Below, in pieces: positions 53,960-64,000 of a stretch of DNA of 64,000 nt (position 1 is its first letter; the number at the start of each line of letters is the position of its first letter). Below the pieces are notes generated by a model. The model searched no databases. It was given only the letters and a program-made list of their open reading frames with translations, and was not told the DNA's origin. The translations under genes and the position numbers were made by a program. The DNA lies in the NCBI RefSeq assembly GCF_021601625.1, contig NZ_BQHR01000017.1:1-64000 (forward strand), read 5' to 3'. This DNA comes from Pseudomonas paraglycinae (GTDB lineage Bacteria; Pseudomonadota; Gammaproteobacteria; Pseudomonadales; Pseudomonadaceae).

Positions 53960-54921
53960 CAAATGGCGTTTCGCAGGCTGAGGTTTTCCGGATGCGGTTG
54001 CAGGTACACCTGCTGCGCGATGTAGGGATCCGGGTGGAGGCGAAAGTGATGCTTGAGCAGCGTCAGCGGCACCACCAGCGGCACGATGCCGTGCCGGTAC
54101 TGGCCGATGATGTGTTGCACTTCCTGTTTGTCTTCGGGGGTGATGACCTGTTTCAGGTAGCCACTGATGTGCTGCAGGACATTGCTGTGGGTGCGGCGGG
54201 TGGCGCATTTTTTCAGCGCCGCCATCAGTTCGCTGAAATAGCGCGGGCCGAGCTCGTCCGGCGCTGTCTGGCCCATGTTGCCCAGCAGATTGCCCAGCGT
54301 CTTGTATTGCACCGGGTTGTGGGCCATCAGCAGGTATTTGTAGCGCGAGTGAAATTCGGTCAGTGCACGGCGGCTCAAGCCCTGCTCGAGCACCTGCTGC
54401 CATTCGCGGTAGGCGAGCACGCGGGTGATGAAGTTTTCCCGCAGCACCGGATCGTTCAGGCGCCCGGCTTCCTCCACCGGCAGATCCGGATGCTGCGCAC
54501 AGAACGCCTCAGCGTAAATGCCACGCCCGCCACCATTCACCGGTGCACCGTTGGCGTGGTAGACCTTCACGCGCTCCAGACCGCAGGAGGGCGATTGCTG
54601 CATGAAGATGTAGCCGCAGATGTCACTGAGTTCCCCCGCCATTTTCTCGCCGTAAGCGGCCAGTGGCTGGGTGACGTTAATCGACGGATTGACGGTGCCG
54701 ACCGCTTCAGGCTTGGCCGGGTCGCCCACAAGTCGAATCGGCTCGCGGGGAATTCCCAGACCGATCGCTACTTCAGGACAGACGGGAACGAATTCAAAAT
54801 GCTCGGCCAGGGTGCGGCTGCACAGCCGCGATTCCTTGTGTCCGCCGTTGTAGCGGACCTCGGCGCCCATCAGGCAGGCGCTGATGGCGATTTTCGGTAG
54901 GGACGTCGATGAGTCGGACAT
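53959..54921 (-). CDS. RudS-like tRNA 4-thiouridine desulfidase (DUF523-DUF1722)
   Basis: 320 residues: a DUF523/TudS domain (about 8-150) fused to DUF1722 (YbgA; about 170-315). Candidate [4Fe-4S] ligands are Cys16 (SACLMG), Cys48 (VCPEV) and Cys113 (SPSCG), the three positions used by TudS thiouracil desulfidase. RudS proteins with this two-domain build remove sulfur from 4-thiouridine in tRNA. First gene of the operon, with the light regulator and photolyase directly behind, which fits a near-UV response since s4U is a near-UV target. Function inferred from family and context. Confidence 0.78.
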   Translation of the reverse strand: MSDSSTSLPKIAISACLMGAEVRYNGGHKESRLCSRTLAEHFEFVPVCPEVAIGLGIPREPIRLVGDPAKPEAVGTVNPSINVTQPLAAYGEKMAGELSDICGYIFMQQSPSCGLERVKVYHANGAPVNGGGRGIYAEAFCAQHPDLPVEEAGRLNDPVLRENFITRVLAYREWQQVLEQGLSRRALTEFHSRYKYLLMAHNPVQYKTLGNLLGNMGQTAPDELGPRYFSELMAALKKCATRRTHSNVLQHISGYLKQVITPEDKQEVQHIIGQYRHGIVPLVVPLTLLKHHFRLHPDPYIAQQVYLQPHPENLSLRNAI

Positions 54922-54943
54922 GCAGCAACCTCGAATCTAAACC

Positions 54944-55018
54944 TGTACAGACAAACTGATCTGTACAACATGCCTTCAGCATAGATTCATGGGTGTACAA
55001 GTCAAATTGTTTGTATAA
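54944..55018 (-). promoter_or_regulatory. Promoter and TGTACA operators of the light operon
   Basis: Minus-strand -35 TTGACT (55005-55000) and -10 TATGCT (54983-54978), 16 bases apart. TGTACA lies in the spacer at 54994-54999. A further inverted repeat, TGTACAGA / TCTGTACA with 8 bases between, spans 54944-54967 just past the -10. TTGTATAA lies upstream at 55011. The placement fits repression by the LitR-type protein encoded in the operon. Confidence 0.6.
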
Positions 55019-55033
55019 GTTTTTTTGAGGTTT

Positions 55034-56334
<1,301 letters not shown>

Positions 56335-56429
56335 CTATGGTTAAACAATAGAGCCTGCCCGATAGAAAAGATCCCTGTTTATAAAAATAGACTAGTGATC
56401 GGGGTAAAACGCCACGCGAGGTTGAAGTC

Positions 56430-57332
56430 ATGCACATATTGCTGACCGGCGGTACTGGATTGATCGGACGTCAGCTTTGCCGGCACTGGTCCGGGCAGGG
56501 TCATCGCCTGACGGTCTGGAGTCGTCGTCCGGAAAAAGTCGCGAAAATCTGTGGCGACCAGGTGCGTGGTATTGCGCGTCTGGAAGAACTTGGCGACGAG
56601 CCGGTCGACGTGATCGTCAACCTCGCCGGCGCGCCGATTGCCGACCGGCCGTGGACCCATCGGCGAAAGGCATTGTTGTGGAGCAGCCGGATTACGCTGA
56701 CCGAATCGTTACTGGCGTGGCTGGAACATCGCGGGCAGAAACCGTCGCTGCTGATCTCGGGTTCGGCCGTGGGTTGGTACGGTGACGGCGGCGAGCGCGA
56801 GTTGACCGAAGACTCGCCGCCGGTGATCGACGATTTCGCCAGCCAGTTGTGCATCGCCTGGGAGGAAACCGCGCAACGCGCCGAAGCGATGGATATTCGT
56901 GTGGTGCTGGTGCGCACCGGGCTGGTGCTGTCGGCCGAGGGCGGCTTTTTGTCGCGCCTGCTGCTGCCGTTCAAGCTCGGGCTGGGCGGGCCTTTGGGCA
57001 ACGGTCGGCAGTGGATGCCGTGGATTCATATCGATGACCAAATCGCCCTGATTGATTTTCTTCTGCACCGCAATCAGGCGAGCGGTCCTTATAATGCGTG
57101 CGCGCCGAAACCTGTGCGCAATCGCGAATTCGCCAAGACGCTGGGCAGCGTGCTGCACCGCCCGGCGTTCATGCCGATGCCGGCCCTCGCGTTGAAGGTC
57201 GGGCTCGGCGAGATGTCATTGCTATTGCTGGGTGGCCAACGGGCCACGCCGAAACGCTTGCTGGAAGCGGGATTCACTTTCCGGTTCACGGATTTACGCG
57301 CGGCCCTGGACGATCTTTCCGGCCGCCTCTGA
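56430..57332 (+). CDS. TIGR01777-family epimerase-like SDR (YfcH-like)
   Basis: 300 residues. The cofactor motif LTGGTGLIG at the N-terminus, [23 protein letters not shown] and the C-terminal DUF1731 domain ([20 protein letters not shown]) are diagnostic. Cofactor probably NADPH; substrate unknown. 13 bases ahead of hemH, so co-transcribed. The 144 bases before it are shared with the divergent FAD oxidoreductase. Confidence 0.9.
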   Translation: MHILLTGGTGLIGRQLCRHWSGQGHRLTVWSRRPEKVAKICGDQVRGIARLEELGDEPVDVIVNLAGAPIADRPWTHRRKALLWSSRITLTESLLAWLEHRGQKPSLLISGSAVGWYGDGGERELTEDSPPVIDDFASQLCIAWEETAQRAEAMDIRVVLVRTGLVLSAEGGFLSRLLLPFKLGLGGPLGNGRQWMPWIHIDDQIALIDFLLHRNQASGPYNACAPKPVRNREFAKTLGSVLHRPAFMPMPALALKVGLGEMSLLLLGGQRATPKRLLEAGFTFRFTDLRAALDDLSGRL

Positions 57333-57345
57333 AATAGGACGTTGC

Positions 57346-58371
57346 ATGACCGATCACGCCTTGCTTCTGGTCAACCTGGGGTCGCCGGCCTCCACTTCGG
57401 TGGCCGACGTGCGCAGCTACCTCAATCAATTCCTGATGGACCCGTACGTGATCGACCTGCCGTGGCCGGTGCGGCGTCTGCTGGTGTCGCTGATCCTGAT
57501 CAAGCGCCCGGAGCAGTCGGCCCATGCCTACGCCTCGATCTGGTGGGACGAAGGTTCGCCGCTGGTGGTGCTCAGTCGCCGTCTGCAGCAGCAGATGAAG
57601 GCGCAGTGGACTCACGGCCCGGTTGAGCTGGCCATGCGTTACGGCGAGCCATCCATTGAGACAAGCCTGTTGAAGCTGGTCGCGGCGGGGCATAAACGCA
57701 TCACCCTCGCGCCGCTTTATCCACAGTTCGCCGACAGCACCACCACCACGGTGATTGAAGAAGCCAAGCGTGTGGTGCGTGAGAAAAAGCTCGATGTGCA
57801 GCTGTCGGTGTTGCAGCCGTTCTACGATCAGCCGGAATACCTCGACGCGCTGGTGGCGAGCGCCAAGCCGCACTTGCAGCAGGATTACGATCACCTGTTG
57901 CTGAGCTTCCACGGTTTGCCGGAACGGCATCTGACCAAGCTCGACCCGACCGGCAATCATTGCTTCAAAAATGAAGATTGCTGCAAGAACGCCTCGGCGG
58001 CCGTAATGGCCACCTGTTATCGCGCCCAATGCCTGCGCACAGCGGCGCTGTTCGCTGAGCGCATGGGGCTACCGGACGGCAAGTGGTCGGTGTCGTTTCA
58101 GTCGCGGCTGGGCCGGGCGAAGTGGATCGAACCCTACACCGAAGCGCGGCTGGATGAGCTGGCCAAAAACGGCGTGAAGAAGATTCTGGTGATGTGCCCG
58201 GCGTTTGTTGCCGATTGCATCGAGACCCTGGAAGAGATCGGCGATCGCGGCAAGGAACAGTTCTGCGAAGCGGGGGGAGAGGAGTTGGTGCTGGTGCCGT
58301 GCCTGAATGACGACCCGCAATGGGCGAAGGCGTTGGCAACGCTGTGTGAACGGGCGCCACTGGCCCTTTGA
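57346..58371 (+). CDS. hemH: Ferrochelatase
   Basis: 341 residues. Catalytic His189 in [19 protein letters not shown] and [16 protein letters not shown] mark the substrate region. It inserts iron into protoporphyrin IX, the last step of haem synthesis. Four cysteines (206, 212, 213, 224) cluster just behind the catalytic loop and could hold a [2Fe-2S] cluster as in Caulobacter and mycobacterial ferrochelatases. Start ATG at 57346, 13 bases past the SDR. Confidence 0.95.
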   Translation: MTDHALLLVNLGSPASTSVADVRSYLNQFLMDPYVIDLPWPVRRLLVSLILIKRPEQSAHAYASIWWDEGSPLVVLSRRLQQQMKAQWTHGPVELAMRYGEPSIETSLLKLVAAGHKRITLAPLYPQFADSTTTTVIEEAKRVVREKKLDVQLSVLQPFYDQPEYLDALVASAKPHLQQDYDHLLLSFHGLPERHLTKLDPTGNHCFKNEDCCKNASAAVMATCYRAQCLRTAALFAERMGLPDGKWSVSFQSRLGRAKWIEPYTEARLDELAKNGVKKILVMCPAFVADCIETLEEIGDRGKEQFCEAGGEELVLVPCLNDDPQWAKALATLCERAPLAL

Positions 58372-58385
58372 TGATCGTCGATGAT

Positions 58386-58490
58386 TGATCGTTCCCACGC
58401 TCCGCGTCACTGGACGCGGAGCGTCCCCAGAGGCATTCCCGCGCAGAGCGTGGGAACGATCAGTGTGGGGTGATCCGCGTGGGAACGATC
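58386..58490. repeat. REP/REPIN-type inverted repeat element
   Basis: TGATCGTTCCCACGCTC at 58386-58402 pairs perfectly with GAGCGTGGGAACGATCA at 58446-58462, and an inner CGCTCCGCGTC/GACGCGGAGCG stem lies between. A third partial copy (CGCGTGGGAACGATC) ends at about 58490. This palindromic family is dispersed between genes in the P. fluorescens group. It fills most of the gap between hemH and uraA and may also end both transcripts. Confidence 0.8.
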
Positions 58491-58503
58491 TTGAAGCCAA
58501 GGC

Positions 58504-59778
58504 TTAGATCAGCGGCTCATCCGCCTTCTTGTGCTTCCAGCTGTCATTGCCCGGCAGGATCAGGTTCAGCGCAATCGCCACCACCGCGCACAGCGCGATG
58601 CCTTTGAGGCCGAAGTCGTCCGGGCCGGTGCCGGTGCCGACCAGCACACCGCCAATCCCGAACACCAGGGTCACCGACACGATCACCAGGTTGCGCGCCT
58701 CGCCCAGGTCGATCTTGTGACGGATCAGGGTGTTCATCCCCACCGCCGCGATCGAACCGAACAACAGGCACAGAATCCCGCCCATCACCGGCACCGGAAT
58801 GCTTTGCAGCAGGGCGCCGAACTTGCCGATGAACGCCAGAGTGATGGCGAAGATCGCCGCCCAGGTCATGATTTTCGGGTTGTAGTTCTTGGTCAGCATC
58901 ACCGCGCCGGTGACTTCCGCGTAGGTCGTGTTGGGTGGACCGCCGAACAGGCCGGCTGCGGTGGTGGCGATGCCGTCACCGAGCAGGGTGCGATGCAGGC
59001 CTGGTTTCTTCAGGTAGTCGCGACCGGTCACGCTGCCGACCGCAATCACGCCGCCGATGTGCTCGATCGCCGGGGCCAATGCTACCGGGACGATGAACAG
59101 GATCGCCTGCCAGTTGAACTCCGGCGCGGTGAAATGAGGAAGCGCAAACCATGGGGCCGCCGCAATCTTAGCGGTGTCGACGACACCGAAATAGAAGGAC
59201 ATGGCGAAACCCACGAGCACGCCGGAAATGATCGGCACCAGACGGAAGATGCCTTTGCCGAACACCGCCACGATCAACGTGGTCAGCAGCGCCGGCATCG
59301 AGATCATCATTGCGGTCTGGTAATGGATCAACTCCGAACCGTCGCCGGCCTTGCCCATCGCCATGTTCGCGGCAATCGGCGCCATGGCCAGGCCGATGGA
59401 GATGATCACCGGGCCAATTACGACTGGCGGCAGCAGACGGTCAATGAAACCGGTGCCTTTGATCTTCACGGCCAGGCCGAGGAAGGTGTAGACGAAACCG
59501 GCCGCCATCACGCCGCCCATGGTCGCGGCGAGGCCGAACTGGCCCTTGGCGAGAATGATCGGGGTGATGAAGGCGAAGCTCGATGCCAGGAACACCGGCA
59601 CCTGACGCCCGGTGACGATCTGGAACAGAATCGTGCCCAGACCCGCGGTAAACAGTGCCACGTTCGGGTCCAGGCCCGTGATCAGTGGCATCAGCACCAG
59701 GGCGCCGAAAGCCACGAACAGCATCTGTGCGCCGGACAGCACCGTGCGCCAGAGCGGATCGTTGAACTCTTGCTGCAT
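58504..59778 (-). CDS. uraA: Uracil permease (NCS2 family)
   Basis: 424 residues, about twelve to fourteen membrane segments. QMLFVAFGALVLMPLITGLDP at the start, GGPPNTTYAEVTGAVMLTKNY and GSIAAVGMNTLI are the NCS2/UraA signatures. Imports uracil with protons. Two bases behind upp, so the two form a salvage operon. Confidence 0.94.
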   Translation of the reverse strand: MQQEFNDPLWRTVLSGAQMLFVAFGALVLMPLITGLDPNVALFTAGLGTILFQIVTGRQVPVFLASSFAFITPIILAKGQFGLAATMGGVMAAGFVYTFLGLAVKIKGTGFIDRLLPPVVIGPVIISIGLAMAPIAANMAMGKAGDGSELIHYQTAMMISMPALLTTLIVAVFGKGIFRLVPIISGVLVGFAMSFYFGVVDTAKIAAAPWFALPHFTAPEFNWQAILFIVPVALAPAIEHIGGVIAVGSVTGRDYLKKPGLHRTLLGDGIATTAAGLFGGPPNTTYAEVTGAVMLTKNYNPKIMTWAAIFAITLAFIGKFGALLQSIPVPVMGGILCLLFGSIAAVGMNTLIRHKIDLGEARNLVIVSVTLVFGIGGVLVGTGTGPDDFGLKGIALCAVVAIALNLILPGNDSWKHKKADEPLI

Positions 59779-59780
59779 GC

Positions 59781-60419
59781 TTACGCGTCCTTCTGCTTGG
59801 TGCCGAAGATCTTGTCACCGGCATCGCCAAGCCCAGGAATGATGTAACCGTGCTCGTTGAGTTTCTGATCGATGGACGCGGTGTAGATGATCACGTCCGG
59901 GTGAGCTTTCTCGACAGCGGCAATGCCTTCCGGCGCGGCAACCAGCACCATCGCGCGGATGTCCTTGCAACCGGCCTTCTTCAGCAGGTCGATGGTCGCA
60001 ACCATGGAGCTGCCGGTGGCGAGCATCGGGTCGATGATCATGGCCAGGCGTTCGTCGATTTCCGGAACCAGTTTTTCCAGATAGGTGTGGGCCTGCAGGG
60101 TTTCTTCGTTACGGGCAACGCCGACAGCGCTGACCTTGGCACCCGGGATCAGGCTCAGCACGCCTTCGAGCATGCCGATGCCGGCACGCAGGATCGGCAC
60201 GACGGTAATCTTCTTGCCGGCGATTTTCTCGACCGACACGGTGCCGCACCAACCTTCGATGTCGTAGGTTTCCAGTGGCAGGTCTTTTGTAGCTTCATAG
60301 GTCAACAGGGCACCGACTTCCTGCGCGAGTTCGCGGAAATTCTTGGTGCTGATGTCTGCACGGCGCATAAGGCCAAGTTTGTGACGGATCAGCGGATGGC
60401 GGATCTCTTGGATGGACAT
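59781..60419 (-). CDS. upp: Uracil phosphoribosyltransferase
   Basis: 212 residues. Family features include the PRPP-site DPMLATGSS and, near the C-terminus, [13 protein letters not shown]. It converts uracil and PRPP to UMP. GGAG lies ahead of the ATG at 60419. Transcribed divergently from hpt, first gene of upp-uraA. Confidence 0.96.
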   Translation of the reverse strand: MSIQEIRHPLIRHKLGLMRRADISTKNFRELAQEVGALLTYEATKDLPLETYDIEGWCGTVSVEKIAGKKITVVPILRAGIGMLEGVLSLIPGAKVSAVGVARNEETLQAHTYLEKLVPEIDERLAMIIDPMLATGSSMVATIDLLKKAGCKDIRAMVLVAAPEGIAAVEKAHPDVIIYTASIDQKLNEHGYIIPGLGDAGDKIFGTKQKDA

Positions 60420-60584
60420 GGGGAAAGGCTCCGGCGGCGGGCAAAAAAACCGGCCTAGATTAATCTATCCGAGGGTGATGTCCTATAGGACATACAGTAC
60501 GTTAGTCCACAAATGCTTGATTCGGCCCCGGTTGATGCGTACCTTTGCCCGCTTTTCCGAAATCCGTCCCCCCTGGAGAGCGCC

Positions 60585-61142
60585 ATGTCCGCTGATCTCG
60601 AGCATATCCGTCAAATCATGCGAGAGGCTGACTGCCTGTACACCGAAGCTGAAGTCGAGGCTGCCATTGCCCGCGTCGGTGCACAAATCAACGAACAACT
60701 GGCCGACAGCAACCCGGTGGTGTTCTGCGTGATGAACGGTGGTCTGATTTTTTCCGGCAAACTGCTGACTCATCTGCAGTTCCCGCTGGAAGCGTCCTAC
60801 CTGCACGCCACCCGTTATCGCAACGAAACCAGCGGCGGCGACCTGTTCTGGAAAGCCAAGCCGGAAGTCTCGTTCATTGACCGCGACGTGCTGATCATCG
60901 ACGACATCCTCGACGAAGGTCACACCCTGGGCGCGATCATCGACTTCTGCCGTCACGCCGGCGCGCGCAAAGTGCACACCGCTGTGCTGATCGACAAGGA
61001 CCACGACCGCAAGGCTCGTCCTGACCTCAAAGCCGACTTCGTCGGTCTGCCGTGCATCGACCGTTACATCTTCGGCTACGGCATGGACTACAAAGGTTAC
61101 TGGCGCAACGCCAACGGAATTTTTGCCGTCAAGGGAATGTAA
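60585..61142 (+). CDS. hpt: Hypoxanthine-guanine phosphoribosyltransferase
   Basis: 185 residues. PRPP loop VLIIDDILDEGHTLG at about 103-117. It salvages hypoxanthine and guanine. The ATG at 60585 has GGAGAG 4 bases upstream; the in-frame extension to 60513 is discarded. Followed after 3 bases by the cupin gene. Confidence 0.93.
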   Translation: MSADLEHIRQIMREADCLYTEAEVEAAIARVGAQINEQLADSNPVVFCVMNGGLIFSGKLLTHLQFPLEASYLHATRYRNETSGGDLFWKAKPEVSFIDRDVLIIDDILDEGHTLGAIIDFCRHAGARKVHTAVLIDKDHDRKARPDLKADFVGLPCIDRYIFGYGMDYKGYWRNANGIFAVKGM

Positions 61143-61145
61143 TCA

Positions 61146-61619
61146 ATGAACACGCCGGGCTTTCTTGATCAAACGCTGTTTGCCGAGTTGGCCGAGAAAG
61201 CCGCGGCCAGTCCTCGCGGGCGTCAGCACCACAACTTCCATCAGATGGAGGAGGCCTGCCACCGCATGGCGGTAGGGCTGCAACCTTGCACCTACATTCC
61301 GCCACACCGTCATTTGGGTGACAACAAGGCGGAAACCTTGCTGGTACTCAAAGGAAAGCTCGGTTTGCTGATCTTTGACGAAACCGGTGCGGTGGTGAAA
61401 AAGCAGGTATTGCAGGCCGGTGGCGAGTGCCTTGGGGTGGATCTGCCAGTCGGGGTATTCCACGGTCTGGTCGTTCTGGAAGCCGACAGTCTGATGTTCG
61501 AGTGCAAGGCTGGGCCCTATCGTCCGGTTGGAGAGGGCGAGCTTGCGCACTGGGCCCCACGCGAAGGCGAGGCCGGGGTTGCGGAGTATCAGGCCTGGAT
61601 GCACGCGCAATTCGACTGA
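61146..61619 (+). CDS. WbuC-family cupin metalloprotein
   Basis: 157 residues, a single cupin barrel. Possible metal ligands are the histidines in YIPPHRHLGDNKAET (PPHRH...E) and in VGVFHG. The family includes WbuC of O-antigen clusters, but here it follows hpt by 3 bases. Substrate unknown. Confidence 0.85.
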   Translation: MNTPGFLDQTLFAELAEKAAASPRGRQHHNFHQMEEACHRMAVGLQPCTYIPPHRHLGDNKAETLLVLKGKLGLLIFDETGAVVKKQVLQAGGECLGVDLPVGVFHGLVVLEADSLMFECKAGPYRPVGEGELAHWAPREGEAGVAEYQAWMHAQFD

Positions 61620-61633
61620 GCGAATCCGCAATG

Positions 61634-61673
61634 AAAAGGCGCAAGCGTCCGTAGGTGAAGCTTGCGCCTTTTG
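61634..61673 (+). terminator. Terminator of hpt-cupin operon
   Basis: Perfect 13-base stem AAAAGGCGCAAGC / GCTTGCGCCTTTT with a 13-base loop, 15 bases past the cupin stop. Confidence 0.88.
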
Positions 61674-61733
61674 CTTTACAGAACCCTGTAAAACCCGTGC
61701 TAGAGTGCTCGGCCCCGCCCCCCGGAGCCTGTC

Positions 61734-62213
61734 ATGAGCCTCTTGATCCGCAGCTGCGCCGCCCTGTTGCTGACCCTCAGCCTGCCCCTGGCCGCCGCCC
61801 CGATGCACAGTCAATTCCTGCCGCCGGACGACCTGACCCTGCGCGATGCCGAACCCGAGCAGCAGCAACTGTTGCAGGTCACCGATTATTCCGTGGTCGT
61901 GGGGGCCCAGCGCCAGTCCAACCAACAGCCGATCCCGGTGACCTCGCCATTGATGATCCGCCTCAAGGGCAAATCCCTGAACAAGGGCGCGACGATCAAT
62001 CAGGTGCTGGTCAACTTCGATGGCGAAAGCAAAAGCCTGAAAAAACCGATTTATGACGACAAGAGCAAGACCCTGACGCTCTTCTACCCGCTGGCCCAGT
62101 ACCGGGTGGTGATCGATCTGTTGCGCAACGACACCGTGTATTGCCAGTTCCTGACCTATGCCAATGGCCACATCTGGGCCGATTTGCACACCGGCAGCAC
62201 GCGCTCGCGTTGA
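61734..62213 (+). CDS. Secreted hypothetical protein
   Basis: 159 residues with a signal peptide (LLLTLSLPLAAAP, cleavage near residue 22). The rest is soluble and beta-rich by its alternating pattern; no family recognised with confidence. Start ATG at 61734 with GGAG 9 bases upstream. Single gene behind a terminator. Confidence 0.75.
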   Translation: MSLLIRSCAALLLTLSLPLAAAPMHSQFLPPDDLTLRDAEPEQQQLLQVTDYSVVVGAQRQSNQQPIPVTSPLMIRLKGKSLNKGATINQVLVNFDGESKSLKKPIYDDKSKTLTLFYPLAQYRVVIDLLRNDTVYCQFLTYANGHIWADLHTGSTRSR

Positions 62214-62276
62214 GCCTTGTGCCTGCGCAGAGGTAAACTGCCCGCCCCGTGAAATGTCTGCGAGCTGGAGTCGGCA

Positions 62277-62564
62277 ATGCGTAAAGATAAGAAGCAAGTG
62301 ATTGGTGACGAGATCGGCGATGAGCAGATCAAGCTGTTCCTCGATTTTGAGCCGGTCGACGCCACCTCGCCGTCGCTGCACAAACTGGTCAAGGCTTACC
62401 GTGGCCTGCGCATCGACGATTTCGAGCGTTTTCTGACGTTCTTCGTTGCAGCCGGTTATGACGTGGACGGCAAGGACGAGCACGGCAAGACCTTCGTCGA
62501 CCAGATCCGCGATCAGCGCAACGCCCCGGAATACATCGAGCTGATCGAGAAAGCACGCGGCTGA
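62277..62564 (+). CDS. PA4642-family small protein
   Basis: 95 residues, charged, no membrane segment, matching the conserved pseudomonad PA4642 family (KQVIGDEIGDEQIKLFLDFE). Function unknown. It precedes mqo with a shared terminator between. Confidence 0.85.
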   Translation: MRKDKKQVIGDEIGDEQIKLFLDFEPVDATSPSLHKLVKAYRGLRIDDFERFLTFFVAAGYDVDGKDEHGKTFVDQIRDQRNAPEYIELIEKARG

Positions 62565-62587
62565 TCGCCCGAAGTTTTCCACAGGCA

Positions 62588-62627
62588 TAAAAAAACGCCC
62601 CGCACTCACCGAGTGCGGGGCGTTTTT
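62588..62627. terminator. Bidirectional terminator
   Basis: AAAAAAACGCCCCGCACTC ACC GAGTGCGGGGCGTTTTT: perfect 12-base GC stem with A and T runs between the converging PA4642-like and mqo genes. Confidence 0.94.
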
Positions 62628-62639
62628 CATGGAGACGAA

Positions 62640-64000
62640 TCAGGCGTAGCTTTCGGTCTCGTTGCTGGCTTCAACCAGTTCCAGCGCGACGTTGTTCTGC
62701 GTGTTGATCTTGCGATACAGCGCAGCGTCGGTTTCCAGGACCTTTTCACGGGCCGGGAAGATTTCCGCCAGTTTGGCAGCCCACTCACCCTTGGCCTTGG
62801 CCGGGAAGCACTTCTCGATCAGTTCCAGCATGATCGAAACGGTCACCGAAGCACCCGGCGAAGCGCCGAGCAGGGCGGCGAGGGAGCCGTCCTTCGCAGC
62901 CACCAGTTCGGTACCGAACTGCAGGATGCCGCCTTTTTTCGGGTCTTTCTTGATGATCTGTACCCGTTGGCCGGCCACTTCGAGGCGCCAGTCTTCGGCT
63001 TTCGCCTCCGGGTAGAAACGACGCAGGGATTCCAGGCGCTGTTCCATCGACTGCATCACTTCGCTGACCAGGTACTTGGTCAGGTCCATGTTGTTTTTCG
63101 CCACGGCCAGCATCGGCCCGATGTTGCCGGCGCGAACCGACAGCGGCAGGTCCATGAAGGAGCCATGCTTGAGGAACTTGGTGGTGAAGCCGGCGTATGG
63201 CCCGAACAGCAGGGATTTCTTGCCGTCGACCACGCGGGTGTCGAGGTGCGGCACGGACATCGGTGGCGAACCCACGGCGGCCTGGCTGTAAACCTTGGCC
63301 TGGTGATGCTTGACCACTTCCGGGTTGTCGCAACGCAGCCACTGGCCGCTGATCGGGAAGCCGCCGAAGCCTTTGCTTTCTTCGATGCCCGAAGCTTGCA
63401 GCAGCGGCAGGGCCGCGCCACCGGCGCCGAGGAATACGAATTTGGCGTCGACTTCACGGCTGCTGCCGCTGTTGACGTCCTTGATGCTGACGGTCCAGCC
63501 GTTAGCGTTGCGCTTGAGACCGGTCACGCGCTTGCAGTACTTGACCTGGGCATCGGGTGCGCTGGTCAGGTGCTTGAGCAGCTGATTGGTCAGGGCGCCG
63601 AAGTTGACGTCGGTGCCGTTGATCACGCGGGTGGCGGCGAGCACCTGGTCTTTTGGACGACCCGGCATCATCAGCGGCATCCACTCGGCCATCTTCGCCT
63701 TGTCTTCGGTGTATTCCATGTCGGCGAAGGCGTGGTGCTTGCGCAGCGTATTGAAACGTTCCTTGAGGAACGACACGCCTTTCTCACCCTCGACGTAACT
63801 CAGGTGCGGAACCGGGCTGATGAAGGATTTGCACGAGCCGAACGTGCCTTTCTTGGTCAGGTACGACCAGAACTGCTTCGACACCTCGAACTGGGTGTTG
63901 ATGTGCACGGCTTTCTTGATGTCGACGGTGCCGTCGGCAGCCTGTGGCGTGTAGTTCAGCTCGCACAGGCCGGCGTGGCCGGTACCGGCGTTGTTCCAGG
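62640..64000 (-). CDS. mqo: Malate:quinone oxidoreductase, N-terminus outside window
   Basis: The C-terminal 452 residues are visible; the frame is open at the window end ([18 protein letters not shown]...), so the FAD-binding N-terminus lies beyond. [28 protein letters not shown]-like [17 protein letters not shown] and [20 protein letters not shown] are Mqo signatures. A membrane-associated FAD enzyme that oxidises malate to oxaloacetate and reduces quinone, replacing soluble malate dehydrogenase. Pseudomonads often have two copies; this position matches the mqoB neighbourhood (PA4640). Confidence 0.95.
   Translation of the reverse strand, partial: WNNAGTGHAGLCELNYTPQAADGTVDIKKAVHINTQFEVSKQFWSYLTKKGTFGSCKSFISPVPHLSYVEGEKGVSFLKERFNTLRKHHAFADMEYTEDKAKMAEWMPLMMPGRPKDQVLAATRVINGTDVNFGALTNQLLKHLTSAPDAQVKYCKRVTGLKRNANGWTVSIKDVNSGSSREVDAKFVFLGAGGAALPLLQASGIEESKGFGGFPISGQWLRCDNPEVVKHHQAKVYSQAAVGSPPMSVPHLDTRVVDGKKSLLFGPYAGFTTKFLKHGSFMDLPLSVRAGNIGPMLAVAKNNMDLTKYLVSEVMQSMEQRLESLRRFYPEAKAEDWRLEVAGQRVQIIKKDPKKGGILQFGTELVAAKDGSLAALLGASPGASVTVSIMLELIEKCFPAKAKGEWAAKLAEIFPAREKVLETDAALYRKINTQNNVALELVEASNETESYA

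Overview
The window is a chromosomal segment of a fluorescent-group Pseudomonas. The evidence is the high G+C content, the gene order hemA-prfA-prmC-moeB-murI-pagL on one side and TPR lipoprotein-lolB-ispE-tRNA(Gln)-prs-rplY-pth-ychF on the other, the mksFEB condensin, the holD-like/rimI pair, a PA4642-family gene, and an intergenic inverted repeat of the type common in this group. It opens with the last bases of a 5S rRNA gene and closes inside a malate:quinone oxidoreductase gene. Almost everything is core genome; the clearest accessory insertion is a bacteriocin island at about 26.0-29.8 kb beside tRNA-Met.

Layout. 0-3.8 kb: 5S rRNA end, then a lipid-transport operon of two half-length PqiA/LetA-like membrane proteins and a six-MCE-domain protein. 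3.8-8.7 kb (minus): MksB/MksE/MksF condensin. 8.8-11.8 kb: DNA polymerase III psi-like gene, rimI, an acidic orphan, beta-carbonic anhydrase, SET-domain protein. 12-16.7 kb (minus): secreted orphan, J-like membrane protein and HscC-type Hsp70. 16.9-22.8 kb: AtoE-type permease, MHS-type symporter, BdlA-like PAS-PAS chemoreceptor, flavin reductase, DUF2975/HTH pair. 22.9-26 kb: gamma-glutamyltransferase and DUF2817 peptidase-like gene. 26-29.8 kb (minus): two tandem pyocin-S/HNH DNase bacteriocins with three immunity genes. 30-33.6 kb: transmembrane chemoreceptor and Fsr-type exporter. 33.7-40.6 kb (minus): translation, PRPP, isoprenoid and lipoprotein-sorting genes. 40.8-46.1 kb: hemA to pagL. 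46.2-54.9 kb (minus): a long, almost fully overlapping operon RudS-like / LitR-type MerR / photolyase / NTF2 / SDR / FAD oxidoreductase / DUF1365 / Cfa-type methyltransferase / DUF2878. 55-58.4 kb: second FAD oxidoreductase, Trp-rich protein, TIGR01777 SDR, ferrochelatase. 58.5-64 kb: uracil permease, upp, hpt, WbuC cupin, small orphans, mqo.

The most interesting system is the 46.5-56.3 kb block. A LitR-type regulator, a photolyase, a probable tRNA 4-thiouridine desulfidase (tRNA s4U is the classical near-UV target) and a lipid-modifying module (Cfa-type methyltransferase, FAD oxidoreductase, DUF1365) are translationally coupled. TGTACA repeats lie in the promoters both of this operon and of the neighbouring FAD oxidoreductase operon. 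I read it as one light-damage response acting on DNA, tRNA and membrane lipid, with a lipid product that cannot be deduced from sequence. The second is the bacteriocin island. Its two toxins share a nearly identical pyocin-S half but have diverged nucleases, it carries an extra truncated immunity gene, and each toxin's Shine-Dalgarno sequence is buried in a conserved hairpin. All product names rest on reading the sequence; no database search was run.
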